From positions 6,514 through 70,513 of the forward strand of contig DATLFG010000073.1 in assembly GCA_035524955.1 (NCBI GenBank): 64,000 bases of DNA, given 5' to 3'. Shown piece after piece: positions 8,125 through 16,332 of the stretch. This DNA is from CAMLFJ01 sp035524955. GTDB lineage: Bacteria; Methylomirabilota; Methylomirabilia; Rokubacteriales; CSP1-6. The position numbers and the translations under genes are program-made. The notes beneath the pieces were generated by a model. That model worked only from the letters and a program-made list of their open reading frames with translations. It had not been told where the DNA came from and did no database searches. Each line of letters begins with the position of its first letter. Position 1 is the stretch's first letter.

Positions 8125-9561
8125 ATGCGCCGGGCCGCCCAGTATCTCGCGAGCCTCCATGACGGGCGCGCCGTTTTCCTCGACGGCGAGCGGGTCGAGG
8201 ACGTGACCCGCCATCCCGCCTTCGCCGAGTCGGCCCAGCGCATCGCGGAGCGGTACGAGGCGGCCGGGGGGGCGGCCGACGTCACCACCTGCCTCGATCC
8301 GGCTACCGGCAAGCGGATCGGCGCGATGTGGCTGATCCCACGGTCGGCCGAGGATCTCGGGCGCCGGCGGGCCGTCCACCGGTTCTGGGCCGAGGGCTCG
8401 TACGGCCTCATGGGGCGCACGCCCGACCACGTGGCCGGGGTGCTCACCGCCTTCGCGGGCTGGCGCCAGCTCTTCGACCGGGGGGGCCGGCAGTACGGTG
8501 ACAACGTGGTCCGGTTCTACGAGAAGGCGCGGGACGAGGACCTCTACCTGGCCTACGCGATCGTGCCGCCCCAGATCGACCGCACCACCCCGGCCCACAA
8601 GCATCCGGAGCCCTTCCTGCACCCGGGGGTCCTGAAGGAGACGGACGCGGGCATCGTGATCCGCGGCGCGCACTCGATCGCCACGTCGGTGACCATGGCC
8701 GACTGGCTCTACGTGAGCTACATCACGCCGCTCGCCCCCGGCGACGTGGACTACGCGATCTCGCTCGTGGTGCCGGTGAACGCGGAGGGGCTCCGGCTCC
8801 TGCCGCGCCGGCCCTACGCGACGCTCGCCACCAGCGTCTACGACTACCCGCTCTCCGCGCGCTTCGACGAGGTGGACACCACCGTCGTCTTCGACGACGT
8901 GTTCGTGCCCTGGGAGCAGGTGTTCGTCTACCGGAACGTGGACCTGGTGACCGCCCAGTTCCACGAATCGCCCGCCCACGTGACCGCGAACTTCCAGTCG
9001 CTGGTGCGCTTCGGCGTCAAGCTCGAGCTGCTGGCCGGCCTCGCCCTGAAGCTGGTCGAGGTCGGGCGCGGGGAGGGGGACGCCAACACCCAGGCGACCC
9101 TCGGCGGCGACATCGCCACGTTCTGCGCCGCCTTCGACGCGCTGGTGCAGGCGGCCGAGCGCCGCCCGCTCGTGAGTGAAGGCTACGCGCGGCCGCATCC
9201 GCAGTACATCTACGCGGGCATGAGCCTCCAGCGCCGGCTCATCGTCGACATGTACCGGACGGTGCGCGAGCTGGCGGGGGGCGCCTTCCAGCACCTGCCG
9301 TCGTCGGAGGCGAGCTTCCTCTCCCCCGAGACCCGCGCCCACACCGAGCGCTACTACCAGTCCACCGCGGCGGGCGCCCGCGACCGGGTGAAGCTGCTCA
9401 GGCTGATCTGGGACTTCATCGGCACCGAGTACGGGGGCCGCCAGCTCCAGTACGAGATGTTCTACTCGGCGGCGCAGCCGGTGGTGAACCGGCGGATGTT
9501 CCGCTCCTACGATTGGGCCGCCGCCAAGGCCATGGTGGATCGGCTGCTCTCGGAGTACTGA
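8125..9561 (+). CDS. 4-hydroxyphenylacetate 3-hydroxylase (HpaB) family flavin monooxygenase
   Basis: Acyl-CoA-dehydrogenase-fold, FAD-dependent hydroxylase, 478 residues (family about 480-520). Recognisable parts are FWAEGSYGLMGRTPDHVAGV, LAYAIVPPQIDR, VIRGAHSIATSVTMADWLYVSYI, and near the C-terminus WDFIGTEYGGRQLQYEMFYSAAQ. These fit HpaB and the related 4-hydroxybutyryl-CoA dehydratase superfamily; HpaB-type hydroxylases need a flavin reductase, not seen nearby. ATG chosen at MRRAAQYLASL; an in-frame GTG lies 18 nt upstream immediately after GGAGGG. Divergent from gntR, suggesting it belongs to the same regulated aromatic catabolism. Confidence 0.88.
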   Translation: MRRAAQYLASLHDGRAVFLDGERVEDVTRHPAFAESAQRIAERYEAAGGAADVTTCLDPATGKRIGAMWLIPRSAEDLGRRRAVHRFWAEGSYGLMGRTPDHVAGVLTAFAGWRQLFDRGGRQYGDNVVRFYEKARDEDLYLAYAIVPPQIDRTTPAHKHPEPFLHPGVLKETDAGIVIRGAHSIATSVTMADWLYVSYITPLAPGDVDYAISLVVPVNAEGLRLLPRRPYATLATSVYDYPLSARFDEVDTTVVFDDVFVPWEQVFVYRNVDLVTAQFHESPAHVTANFQSLVRFGVKLELLAGLALKLVEVGRGEGDANTQATLGGDIATFCAAFDALVQAAERRPLVSEGYARPHPQYIYAGMSLQRRLIVDMYRTVRELAGGAFQHLPSSEASFLSPETRAHTERYYQSTAAGARDRVKLLRLIWDFIGTEYGGRQLQYEMFYSAAQPVVNRRMFRSYDWAAAKAMVDRLLSEY

Positions 9562-9573
9562 TCGGCCCCGGGT

Positions 9574-12504
9574 TCAGGCGCGACCCACGGCCACGTCCAC
9601 CCGCGACTCCTCGAGGTCGACCACTCGCGCCATCCAGTCCGTGGGCGGGGAGCCGCAGCGCAGCTCCACCGCGAGGGTCTCCCCACGGATGTAGAGCGAG
9701 TGCTCCGCAATGGCCTCGGCGACCTCACCGTGAGCGTCCACCGCGATGCGGATACGATCGTCGACGTTGAGCCGGGCTTCTTTTCGCATCAGCTGGATCT
9801 GGTGGACCAGATGGCGCGCCAGCGCCTTCCGCCGGAGATCGGGCGTCATCGTGGTATCGAGAGCGACGATCACGTCCCGGTCGGCGGCGGCCACGAAGCC
9901 CTCCGGGACACGGTCGTCGAGGCCGGGCACGGTCTCGAGGCGCTCGACGTTCAGCTCGTCGAGGATATCCAGCTCGAAGGCCCGCGCGGCACGCTCCACG
10001 TCGGGCGGCGCCACCAGCAGGGCCCGCCCGAGCGGTGTCCGAACCTTGAGGCGGGCGACGTTGCGGGCCGCGAGCCCCACCTTCAATACTCGTCGCGCCG
10101 CCTCCACGTCGGCTTCCAGGTCGGGTCGTGCGCGCGCGGGGTCCGGTCGCGGGAAGCGGGTGAGATGGAGGCTGATCGGCGCGTCCGGCGACACGGCGCG
10201 TACCAGGTTCTGGTACATGTGTTCGGTGATGAACGGCATGACCGGGGCGAGGAGCTGGCACACCCGCACGAGCACGTGGTAGAGGACCTGGAACGCGGCC
10301 TGCTTCTCGGGGTCGAGGATGCCCTTCCAGAACTCGCGCCGGCGGCGCCGCACGTACCAGTTCGACAGATCGTCGTGGATGAACGTGTCGACCGCGGTGA
10401 CGGCGCGGCGGATCTGATACGTGTCGAGCGCCACCCGCGCCTCGGCGATCGTGGCCTGCAGTCGGCTCAGCAGCCATTGCTCGAGTGGGGCCACGTGCCG
10501 CGGCACGCTCTCCGGCCCCTGGAGGGCCGGCCGGTCGACGTTCGCGTAGGTGACGAAGAGGCGGTAGACGTTCCAGAACGTCAGGAACCGCCGCTTGACG
10601 TCCCGCGCCGCCTCGAAGCTGAAGCGAATCGGCTCCGTGATCGCTTGTGACGCGAACATGTGGCGGATCACATCGGGGCCCATCTTCTCGAGCGCGTCGT
10701 CGAGCCAGACCGCGTTGCCCCAGCTCTTGTGCATTTCGCGCCCGTCGGCGGCCAGCACTCGCTCGTGCGCGAGGACCGTCCGGTAGGGGCTCGTGCCCTC
10801 CAGGGCCGTGGACATGAAGAGCATCGCGTAGAACCACCCGCGAAGCTGGCCCACCGCCTCGACGACGAAGTCGGCCGGGAACCAGCGCTTCCATTGCCGG
10901 CGATCCTCGAGGTAGCCCAGCGTCGAGAACGGCACGATGCCGGCGTCGAGCCAGCAGTCGCCGACCTCGGGGATGCGACGGACCGGCTGGGCGCAGCCGG
11001 GGCAGCGGATGAGGATGCCGTCGAGCCACGGGCGGTGCAGCTCCGGGACCGCGTCGACTGCCCCGGGGTCCACGGCCAGCTCCCGAAGCTCCCGGCGCGA
11101 GCCGACCACGGTGAGGCGCCCGCACCCGCATGGGTAGAAGGGCAAGGGCAGGCCCCAGTACCGCTTGCGCGAGATGCACCAGTCGCCCATGTTGGCGAGC
11201 CAGTCGTCCATGCGCCGTTGCATGTAGCCGGGGAGCCACGTGACGCGCTCGTTGGCGGCCCGGGCCAGCGGTCGGATCTCGGCGGCGCTCAGGAACCACT
11301 CGTCGGCGACGCGGAAGATCAGTTCCTGGCCACACCGCCAGCAGGTGGGATAGCGGTGGCGGTACGAGGCCCGCGCGAAGAGCATGCCCCGCTCCGTCAG
11401 CAGGTTGGCGATCAGCGCCGTGGCGTCGGCGACCGGCGTCCCCGAGAGGGGACCCAGGCCATCGAGGTAGCGCCCTTCGGGATCCACCGGTGCGATGACG
11501 GGAAGCCCGTGGTGGCGGCCGAGGTCGAAGTCCTCGAGGCCGCAACCCGGGGCGATGTGGACGATCCCCGTGCCCTCCTCGGCGGACACCTCCTCCCAGG
11601 CGACCACGCGGTGCGCGATGCCCCGCTGGACCGGCAGATCGTCGAACGGCCCGACGTAGGGCAGCCCGACGAGCTCGGCACCCTTGACGGTTCGCCGTGG
11701 TCGGCCAAGGGCTGGGTAACGCCCGGCGAGGCCGGCGGCGACGTAGTAGACGGTGCCCGCCCGCTCGCATTCGGCGTAGTCGAGCTCGGGGTGAACGGCC
11801 ACCGCCACGTTGGCCGTCAGCGTCCACGGCGTCGTCGTCCACACGAGCAGCCGGTGGTCCGGCCGATCCCGGAGAGGGAGGGCGACGGTCACTGACGCGT
11901 GCGTGAGATCGGTGTAGGCATCCAGCATCTCGTGCTGCGAGATCGAGGTGCCGCACCGCGTACACCACGGCATCGGGCGATGCCCCGTGTACAGCCAGCC
12001 CCGCTCGTGGCACCGCTGGAGGAAGCCCCAGTTGTACTCGGTGTTGGTGTCGGACATCGTGAAGTAGGAGCTGGGCCAGTCCATCCACTGGCCCAGCTTC
12101 TTCGACTGCTCGGTCTGGACCTGCGCGAAGTGCGTCACCCGTTCGCGGCAGGCGCGAGAGAAGCGCTCGAGGCCGAACGACTCGATCTCCCGCTTCGAAT
12201 CGAACCCCAGGGTCTTCTCGACCTCGACCTCCACCCACAGCCCTTGGCAGTCGAAGCCGTTCTGGAAGCGCTGCTCGTAGCCGCAGAGCGCTCGGTAACG
12301 CTGCACCACGTCCTTGAAGGTGCGTCCCCACGCATGGTGGATCCCCATCGGGTTGTTCGCGGTGATCGGCCCGTCGAGGAACGAGAAGCGTGGCCCCCCA
12401 CGGTTCCCGGCCACGAGGCGCGAGAAGACGTGTTCTCGCTCCCAGAACGGCAGCGTGGTGGTCGCGACGGCGACGAAGTCAAGCGGCCCCGGTGTGGCAA
12501 ACAT
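9574..12504 (-). CDS. ileS: Isoleucyl-tRNA synthetase-like class I aminoacyl-tRNA synthetase (divergent)
   Basis: Charges tRNA-Ile; 976 residues. Family landmarks are DYAECERAG after WTTTPWTLTANVAVAVHPE (CP1 editing domain), GTGIVHIAPGCGLEDF, WCISRKRYWGLPLPF and a C-terminal anticodon-binding domain. Two Cys clusters (PTCWRCG; CGCG with CPGC) look like zinc knuckles. The signature motifs deviate: the HIGH position reads GIHH (TANNPMGIHHAWGR) and KMSKR reads EMHKS (DGREMHKSWGN). Start ATG at MFATPGPLDF with GGGGAGG 7 nt upstream. Expression appears to be controlled by the attenuator-like leader just upstream. It converges with hpaB, 12 bp apart. A second, canonical ileS may exist elsewhere. 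Confidence 0.88.
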   Translation of the reverse strand: MFATPGPLDFVAVATTTLPFWEREHVFSRLVAGNRGGPRFSFLDGPITANNPMGIHHAWGRTFKDVVQRYRALCGYEQRFQNGFDCQGLWVEVEVEKTLGFDSKREIESFGLERFSRACRERVTHFAQVQTEQSKKLGQWMDWPSSYFTMSDTNTEYNWGFLQRCHERGWLYTGHRPMPWCTRCGTSISQHEMLDAYTDLTHASVTVALPLRDRPDHRLLVWTTTPWTLTANVAVAVHPELDYAECERAGTVYYVAAGLAGRYPALGRPRRTVKGAELVGLPYVGPFDDLPVQRGIAHRVVAWEEVSAEEGTGIVHIAPGCGLEDFDLGRHHGLPVIAPVDPEGRYLDGLGPLSGTPVADATALIANLLTERGMLFARASYRHRYPTCWRCGQELIFRVADEWFLSAAEIRPLARAANERVTWLPGYMQRRMDDWLANMGDWCISRKRYWGLPLPFYPCGCGRLTVVGSRRELRELAVDPGAVDAVPELHRPWLDGILIRCPGCAQPVRRIPEVGDCWLDAGIVPFSTLGYLEDRRQWKRWFPADFVVEAVGQLRGWFYAMLFMSTALEGTSPYRTVLAHERVLAADGREMHKSWGNAVWLDDALEKMGPDVIRHMFASQAITEPIRFSFEAARDVKRRFLTFWNVYRLFVTYANVDRPALQGPESVPRHVAPLEQWLLSRLQATIAEARVALDTYQIRRAVTAVDTFIHDDLSNWYVRRRRREFWKGILDPEKQAAFQVLYHVLVRVCQLLAPVMPFITEHMYQNLVRAVSPDAPISLHLTRFPRPDPARARPDLEADVEAARRVLKVGLAARNVARLKVRTPLGRALLVAPPDVERAARAFELDILDELNVERLETVPGLDDRVPEGFVAAADRDVIVALDTTMTPDLRRKALARHLVHQIQLMRKEARLNVDDRIRIAVDAHGEVAEAIAEHSLYIRGETLAVELRCGSPPTDWMARVVDLEESRVDVAVGRA

Positions 12505-12577
12505 GCTCGCCTCCCCTAGTCTGGTGTGGAGCGACCCGGGTTCCGGCGATGCCTTTCGCGACGACACCCCGTGCTGC

Positions 12578-12612
12578 GAAACGAAACGGCCGCCAGGAAC
12601 CCTGACGGCCGT
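12578..12612 (-). terminator. Intrinsic terminator in the ileS leader
   Basis: On the minus strand ACGGCCGTCAGG and CCTGGCGGCCGT form a 12-bp stem (one G-U) with loop GTT, followed by TTTCGTTTCG. The polarity of the U-rich run shows it acts on leftward transcription, about 75 nt before the ileS ATG. It is the C:D hairpin of the proposed attenuator. Confidence 0.75.
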
Positions 12613-12676
12613 GGGATACGTGAGAGTGGTGTACCGACCGTCAGCTCAGACAGTTCTCCGCGCTCATGGCTGACGG
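12601..12676 (-). promoter_or_regulatory. Alternative RNA pairings (attenuator switch) upstream of ileS
   Basis: Three segments compete. A (12669-12676, CCGTCAGC) pairs perfectly over 8 bp with B (12638-12645, GCTGACGG). B can instead pair over 7 bp, extendable to 10 with a G-U, with C (CCGTCAG inside the 5' arm of the terminator). A:B leaves the terminator free to form; B:C destroys it. This is the architecture of a transcription attenuator. The T-box sequence (TGGNACCGCG) is not found on this strand, so a tRNA-binding riboswitch is not supported. Confidence 0.62.
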
Positions 12677-12691
12677 ACTAATTCGATGCAT
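12641..12691 (-). CDS. Possible 16-residue leader peptide of ileS
   Basis: Reads MHRISPSAMSAENCLS and stop. The single Ile codon (ATT, codon 4) lies 3 nt before segment A, so a ribosome stalled there would cover A and leave B free to antiterminate. The TGA stop lies inside segment B, so a ribosome that finishes would cover B and allow termination. No Shine-Dalgarno is visible, but the predicted transcription start falls almost on the ATG, so it could be leaderless. One Ile codon is few for this mechanism, so translation is only inferred. Confidence 0.4.
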   Translation of the reverse strand: MHRISPSAMSAENCLS

Positions 12692-12697
12692 GACCAG

Positions 12698-12706
12698 ACG
12701 ATAACA
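12698..12706 (-). promoter_or_regulatory. Extended -10 element for the ileS leader
   Basis: Minus strand reads TGTTATCGT, i.e. TGN followed by TATCGT (4/6 to TATAAT). No good -35 is seen, as expected for an extended -10. The start of transcription would be at or near the leader-peptide ATG at 12691, just after the LLM gene stop. Confidence 0.35.
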
Positions 12707-12724
12707 CGATGCCGGGCGGAGACG

Positions 12725-13873
12725 CTAGGGGCGGAAGGCGGGCATGACCTCCCGGGCGAAGCGTGTGAGCTGCTCGACCATGAGGGCCCGCGGCGTCCCG
12801 ATCGCCCAGCCGATCATGACGTGGTCCAGGCCCGGGTAGCGCCCCTCCACCTCCTTCAGGTAGGCGATGATGTCGCCGGGCAGCCCGCAGAGCCAGGAGC
12901 GGTTGCGCACGCCGTTCTCCAGGGTGGCCGAGGTCGGGGACTGCGGCTGCCGCGCGGCCACCGCCCGCGCGTGCTCCTCGCTGTAGCGCAGCATGCCGAG
13001 CGGCGCCATCACCTTGGCGTGCTCCTCGAAGTACGGGCGCGCGCGCTCGATGGCGCGCTCCACGGTGTCGTCGATGCACATGCGGAAGCCGAGGATCAGC
13101 TCCTCGCCGAGCTCGAGCGCCCGGCCGTGGCGGCGCGCGGTCTCCTGATAGTCGCGGACCCAGCGCTGGACCAGCTCCTCGGCGGTGGCGGAGATGACGC
13201 CCTTGATGCGGTGGCGCGCCATGAAGTCGAGGCCCCGCGCGCTGCCGCTCACGATGGGCTGCCAGACCTCGACGGGTTGGCGCAGCGGACGCGGCACCAG
13301 GGTGATCTCCTTGAGTGAATAGCCGCGGTAGGGGACCTCCGGCGGGAGCGTGTAGTGCTTGCCCCGGTGCGAGAACGATTCCTCGCGCAACGCCTTCAGG
13401 ATGATCTCCACCTGCTCCTCGAAGAGCTCGCGGTTGGCCTCGGCGTCCAGCATCGGATTGCCGAACGTCTCGACCTCGCGGGTGTGGTAGCCGCGCCCCA
13501 CCCCGAAGACGACCCGGCCCCGGGTGAGGATGTCCGCGACCGCGTAGTCCTCGGCGAGGCGGAGGGGATGCCACGCGGGCACGACGTTGAAGGCGCAGCC
13601 GATCTTCACGCGCCGGGTGCGGTGGGCCAGGTCCACCGCCAGCATGGGGATGCTCGGGATGCACTCGTACCCCTCGTGCTGGAAGTGGTGCTCGGCCAGC
13701 CACAGCGTCTCGTACCCCAGGGTGTCGGCGGCCTGGGCCAGGGCCGCCGCGGTGTCGAACGTCTCGGCGAGGCGCTCGTTGGCATAGCGGCGGTCGTCGG
13801 CGGGCACGCCCGCGAGCCCGCACCGCTCCAGCTCGATGTGCCCGACGTAGAGGGTCGAGAAGCGCGTGATCAC
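12725..13873 (-). CDS. LLM class flavin-dependent oxidoreductase (luciferase-like)
   Basis: Bacterial-luciferase-fold monooxygenase using reduced FMN or F420, 382 residues. Typical segments are LGYETLWLAEHHFQHEGYECIPS near residue 52, RTRRVKIGCAFNVVPAWHPLRLAED, then ILTRGRVVFGVGRGYHTREVETFG, and PVEVWQPIVSG. The AEHHF and GVGRGY pieces fit alkanal monooxygenase-like LLM enzymes. The substrate is unknown. GTG start, 10 nt after the SDR stop, so the two probably form one transcript. Its stop lies about 30 nt before the ileS leader. Confidence 0.88.
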   Translation of the reverse strand: MITRFSTLYVGHIELERCGLAGVPADDRRYANERLAETFDTAAALAQAADTLGYETLWLAEHHFQHEGYECIPSIPMLAVDLAHRTRRVKIGCAFNVVPAWHPLRLAEDYAVADILTRGRVVFGVGRGYHTREVETFGNPMLDAEANRELFEEQVEIILKALREESFSHRGKHYTLPPEVPYRGYSLKEITLVPRPLRQPVEVWQPIVSGSARGLDFMARHRIKGVISATAEELVQRWVRDYQETARRHGRALELGEELILGFRMCIDDTVERAIERARPYFEEHAKVMAPLGMLRYSEEHARAVAARQPQSPTSATLENGVRNRSWLCGLPGDIIAYLKEVEGRYPGLDHVMIGWAIGTPRALMVEQLTRFAREVMPAFRP

Positions 13874-13883
13874 CGCGGCCGCC

Positions 13884-14702
13884 TCAGTAGTACACCGCCC
13901 GCCCCGCGCCGCCGGTGGCCACGATGAGCTCGCCCGAGATCGCCCAGGCCTTGTCCGAGGCGAGGAACGCGGTGACGTAGGCGATCTCCGTCGCGTCGAT
14001 CATGCGCCCGATCGCGTTACCCCTGGGTGAGTCGGGCGCGAAGTCGGCCTTCTCCACCTCGGCGGCGTCCACGCCCAGCTCCTTGCCGCGGGCCGCGAGG
14101 AGGTGCGGGGTGCGCTCGGTGCGCGTGATGCCGGGGTGGACGCAGTTGACGGTGATCCCGAAGCGGCCGAGCTGCACGGCCAGCGTCTTGGTGAAGTGCA
14201 CGAGCGAGGTATTGCGCGCCCCGCCGCTGAGGTTCCCGGCGTTCCGCGCGTTGGTCCCGCTGATGTTGATGATGCGGCCCCAGCCCTGCTCCTTCATGAA
14301 GGGGATGGCCGCGCGGGCGCAGCGGAGCGCGCCCACGTACTTCACGTTGAAGTCCTGGAGCAGATCCTCGTCCACGATGGTCTCGATGGGGCCGGTGGCG
14401 GTGGCGGAGCCGCCCGGCGCGGAGCCGCTGTTCACCAGGATGTGCAGCCCGCCGAGCTGCGCGGCGGCCTGCGCCACCATCGCGTCAACCTGCGCCCGGC
14501 TCGTCACGTCGGCCACCAGCGGGACGACCCGGCGCCGGGTCTCGGCGGCCAGCTCCCGCGCCGCCGCCTCGAGCCGGTCCTCCGTGCGCGCCACGATCGC
14601 GACGTCGGCCCCTTCGCGGGCCAGCTCCCGCGCGATGGCCTTGCCGATGCCGAGGCTGCCGCCGGTGACGATCGCGCGCCTGCCTTCGAGTCCCAGATCC
14701 AT
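13884..14702 (-). CDS. SDR family NAD(P)-dependent oxidoreductase
   Basis: Classical short-chain dehydrogenase, 272 residues. Cofactor motif TGGSLGIGKAIA at about residue 14, ARTEDRLE for the NADP-like loop, NSGS at the usual NNAG place, and INISGTNARNAGNLSGGARNTSL around the active site. The canonical Tyr of YxxxK is not obvious (the region reads NTSLVHFTK), so activity may be atypical. C-terminal ISGELIVATGGAGRAVYY resembles family ends. ATG with GGAGG about 9 nt upstream. First gene of the SDR-LLM pair; divergent from the SnoaL-like gene. Confidence 0.87.
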   Translation of the reverse strand: MDLGLEGRRAIVTGGSLGIGKAIARELAREGADVAIVARTEDRLEAAARELAAETRRRVVPLVADVTSRAQVDAMVAQAAAQLGGLHILVNSGSAPGGSATATGPIETIVDEDLLQDFNVKYVGALRCARAAIPFMKEQGWGRIINISGTNARNAGNLSGGARNTSLVHFTKTLAVQLGRFGITVNCVHPGITRTERTPHLLAARGKELGVDAAEVEKADFAPDSPRGNAIGRMIDATEIAYVTAFLASDKAWAISGELIVATGGAGRAVYY

Positions 14703-14770
14703 TGGTCTGGCCTCCTGCCGTGGTCCGCGGAGTGTAGCGTGCGCGGCCCTGACCGGCAACGGCCGTGGGG

Positions 14771-14787
14771 CCGGCCCCAGGGGCCGG
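14771..14787. promoter_or_regulatory. 17-bp perfect palindrome in a divergent intergenic gap
   Basis: CCGGCCCC-A-GGGGCCGG is a perfect dyad midway between divergent SDR and SnoaL-like genes. The position would suit an operator, but high local GC makes such dyads likely by chance. Confidence 0.2.
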
Positions 14788-14844
14788 GGCCGGTCCTGTC
14801 GATTCCCGCCCGGCCCGCTCGACCATCCAGCAAGGGAGGAGCCA

Positions 14845-15294
14845 ATGACACCTCGCGACGACCGAGCCGGCAACGAAGCGCAGATCCGGCAGCTCCTGGA
14901 CGACCGGGTGAAGGCGGTCCGCGCCAAGGACGTCACCGCGGTCATGACCGCCTACGCGCCCGACGTGGTGGCGTTCGATCTCGCGCCGCCCCTGGAGTAC
15001 CGGGGGGCCGCCGCCAATCGCAGGAGCCTGGAGGAGTGGTTCCCGACCTTCCGGGGGGCGCTGGACTACGACATCCGTGACCTGGCCATCACGGCCGGCG
15101 ACGAGGTGGCGTTCTCCCACAGCCTCAACCGGATCAGCGGAGCCAGGACGGACGGGACGGAGACCGATGTGTGGGTGCGCGCGACGGTCTGCTTCCGGCG
15201 GATCGGCGGCCGGTGGGCGATCACGCACGAGCACGTGTCGGTCCCCTTCGAGATGACGCCGCCCTTCAAGGCGTCGCTCGACCTCAAGCCGTGA
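14845..15294 (+). CDS. SnoaL / DUF4440-like nuclear transport factor 2 fold protein
   Basis: 149-residue NTF2-like protein. Family hallmarks are the N-terminal helix IRQLLDDRVKAVRAKDVTAVMTAYAPDVVAFDLAPP, the FPTFRGALDYDIRDLAI strand and GRWAITHEHVSVPFE at the end. Such proteins are ketosteroid-isomerase-like enzymes, steric helpers or small ligand binders; the role cannot be told from sequence. ATG with GGGAGGA 7 nt upstream. Monocistronic on the plus strand. Confidence 0.85.
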   Translation: MTPRDDRAGNEAQIRQLLDDRVKAVRAKDVTAVMTAYAPDVVAFDLAPPLEYRGAAANRRSLEEWFPTFRGALDYDIRDLAITAGDEVAFSHSLNRISGARTDGTETDVWVRATVCFRRIGGRWAITHEHVSVPFEMTPPFKASLDLKP

Positions 15295-15343
15295 CCATGA
15301 GTCCACGGGAGCACGTTCAGCAGCACGACCTTGCTCAAGCGCC

Positions 15344-15744
15344 ATGCCGCCCGTGGCCCGAGATGCTCGCGCGGGACCTTGGAGCTGGCTTCACCCAGCG
15401 CGGCGTGCAGGCCGCGTGGTGGTCGATGACCGCATGTACGCCCCCGGCAACGCGGACCACGCCGCTCGTGGTGACGGGTTCGATCCGGAACTTCTCGACC
15501 CAGAACCGCTGGGCAAGGTATCTCGCGCACGTCAGCGGCGTGGTCCGGCTCTCTGACTGACCAGTCGGGTGCGCAGCTGATCGAGAAGACCATCTCAGCT
15601 CGGCTGCGTCCGAATGATGAAGAGCTGCAACTCCCGGACGGCCGGCTCCTTCTGGAACGGCTCCTCAACCGCGCGGCGTCGGACTTCGTGCGCCAGGTGG
15701 TGACCGATCTCGACCTCACACAGCGCATCGTGGCGACGCGCTGA
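15344..15744 (+). pseudogene. Decayed coding sequence, fragments in two frames
   Basis: The roughly 490 bp between the SnoaL-like gene and the SYLF lipoprotein gene lack an intact gene. One frame (to 15556) reads plausibly as VVVDDRMYAPGNADHAARG and FDPELLDPEPLGKVSRA. A different frame (about 15553-15744) reads LTDQSGAQLIEKTISARL and LLLERLLNRAASDFVRQVV with protein-like composition and a TGA stop but no start codon. I do not recognise a family. A frameshifted or truncated gene fits, but chance open frames in GC-rich DNA are possible. Confidence 0.3.
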
Positions 15745-15782
15745 GCTCATTGGGCTGGGGCCATTGAAATGAAGCGGAATGC

Positions 15783-16328
15783 TCACTTGGGGACGTACTT
15801 GAACTGCTGGCCGCCGATCGTCGCTTCCGCCATCGCGCCCGTCATCGGCCTGATGACCACGACGATCCCCTCGATGAAGGTGGCGTCCGCGGCCGCGCCG
15901 TTCTGCAGGATCATCGCGGCGGCGCCGGCCGTGAAATCGACCGGGCTCAGCTTGAACCGGTCCATGGTGGCCTTGTTCTCGAACACGATCAGCTCGCTGA
16001 AGGTCTGACCGCCGATCTGCACGCCGACCGACCCGAGGGTCAGGTCGGCATAGCCGACGTGCTGGCCCTGCTCGTACACGACGCCCTGGCCGTAGCCGCC
16101 GCCTACGCCCAGCCCGGCCTTGATCACCTCCGGGAACAGGGCGTATCCGTAGCTCTGGCGCACCAGGGACTCCACCCCGGGATCCACGCGGGTCATGTGC
16201 TGCATCGCGAGCGTGGCGTGCTCGACGAGCGCGGTGCGGCTCTCCGGGGTCGGTGGCGCGGTGGTGCAGCCGACCAGCCATCCGGTGGTAACGGCGAGGG
16301 CCATGGCGGCGCGGGCGATGGAGCTCAT
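15783..16328 (-). CDS. SYLF-domain (Ysc84-like) lipoprotein
   Basis: 181-residue predicted lipoprotein: signal segment ending LVGC with lipidation Cys near residue 21. The SYLF/Ysc84 domain follows, recognisable by SYGYALFPEVIKAGLGVGGGYGQGVVYEQG, LTLGSVGVQIGGQTFSELIVFEN and a late VVVIRPMTGAMAEATIGGQQF. SYLF domains bind lipids in eukaryotes; bacterial members are abundant but functionally obscure. ATG with GGAGGA upstream, 4 nt after the peptidase stop, so likely the last gene of the three-gene leftward set. Confidence 0.85.
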   Translation of the reverse strand: MSSIARAAMALAVTTGWLVGCTTAPPTPESRTALVEHATLAMQHMTRVDPGVESLVRQSYGYALFPEVIKAGLGVGGGYGQGVVYEQGQHVGYADLTLGSVGVQIGGQTFSELIVFENKATMDRFKLSPVDFTAGAAAMILQNGAAADATFIEGIVVVIRPMTGAMAEATIGGQQFKYVPK

Positions 16329-16332
16329 CGGG

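Noticed and set aside
12601..12650. Plus-strand AGAGTGGTGTACCGACCG looks like a T-box consensus
   Set aside because: It is on the strand opposite to ileS, no gene lies downstream in that direction, and the terminator U-run is on the minus strand.
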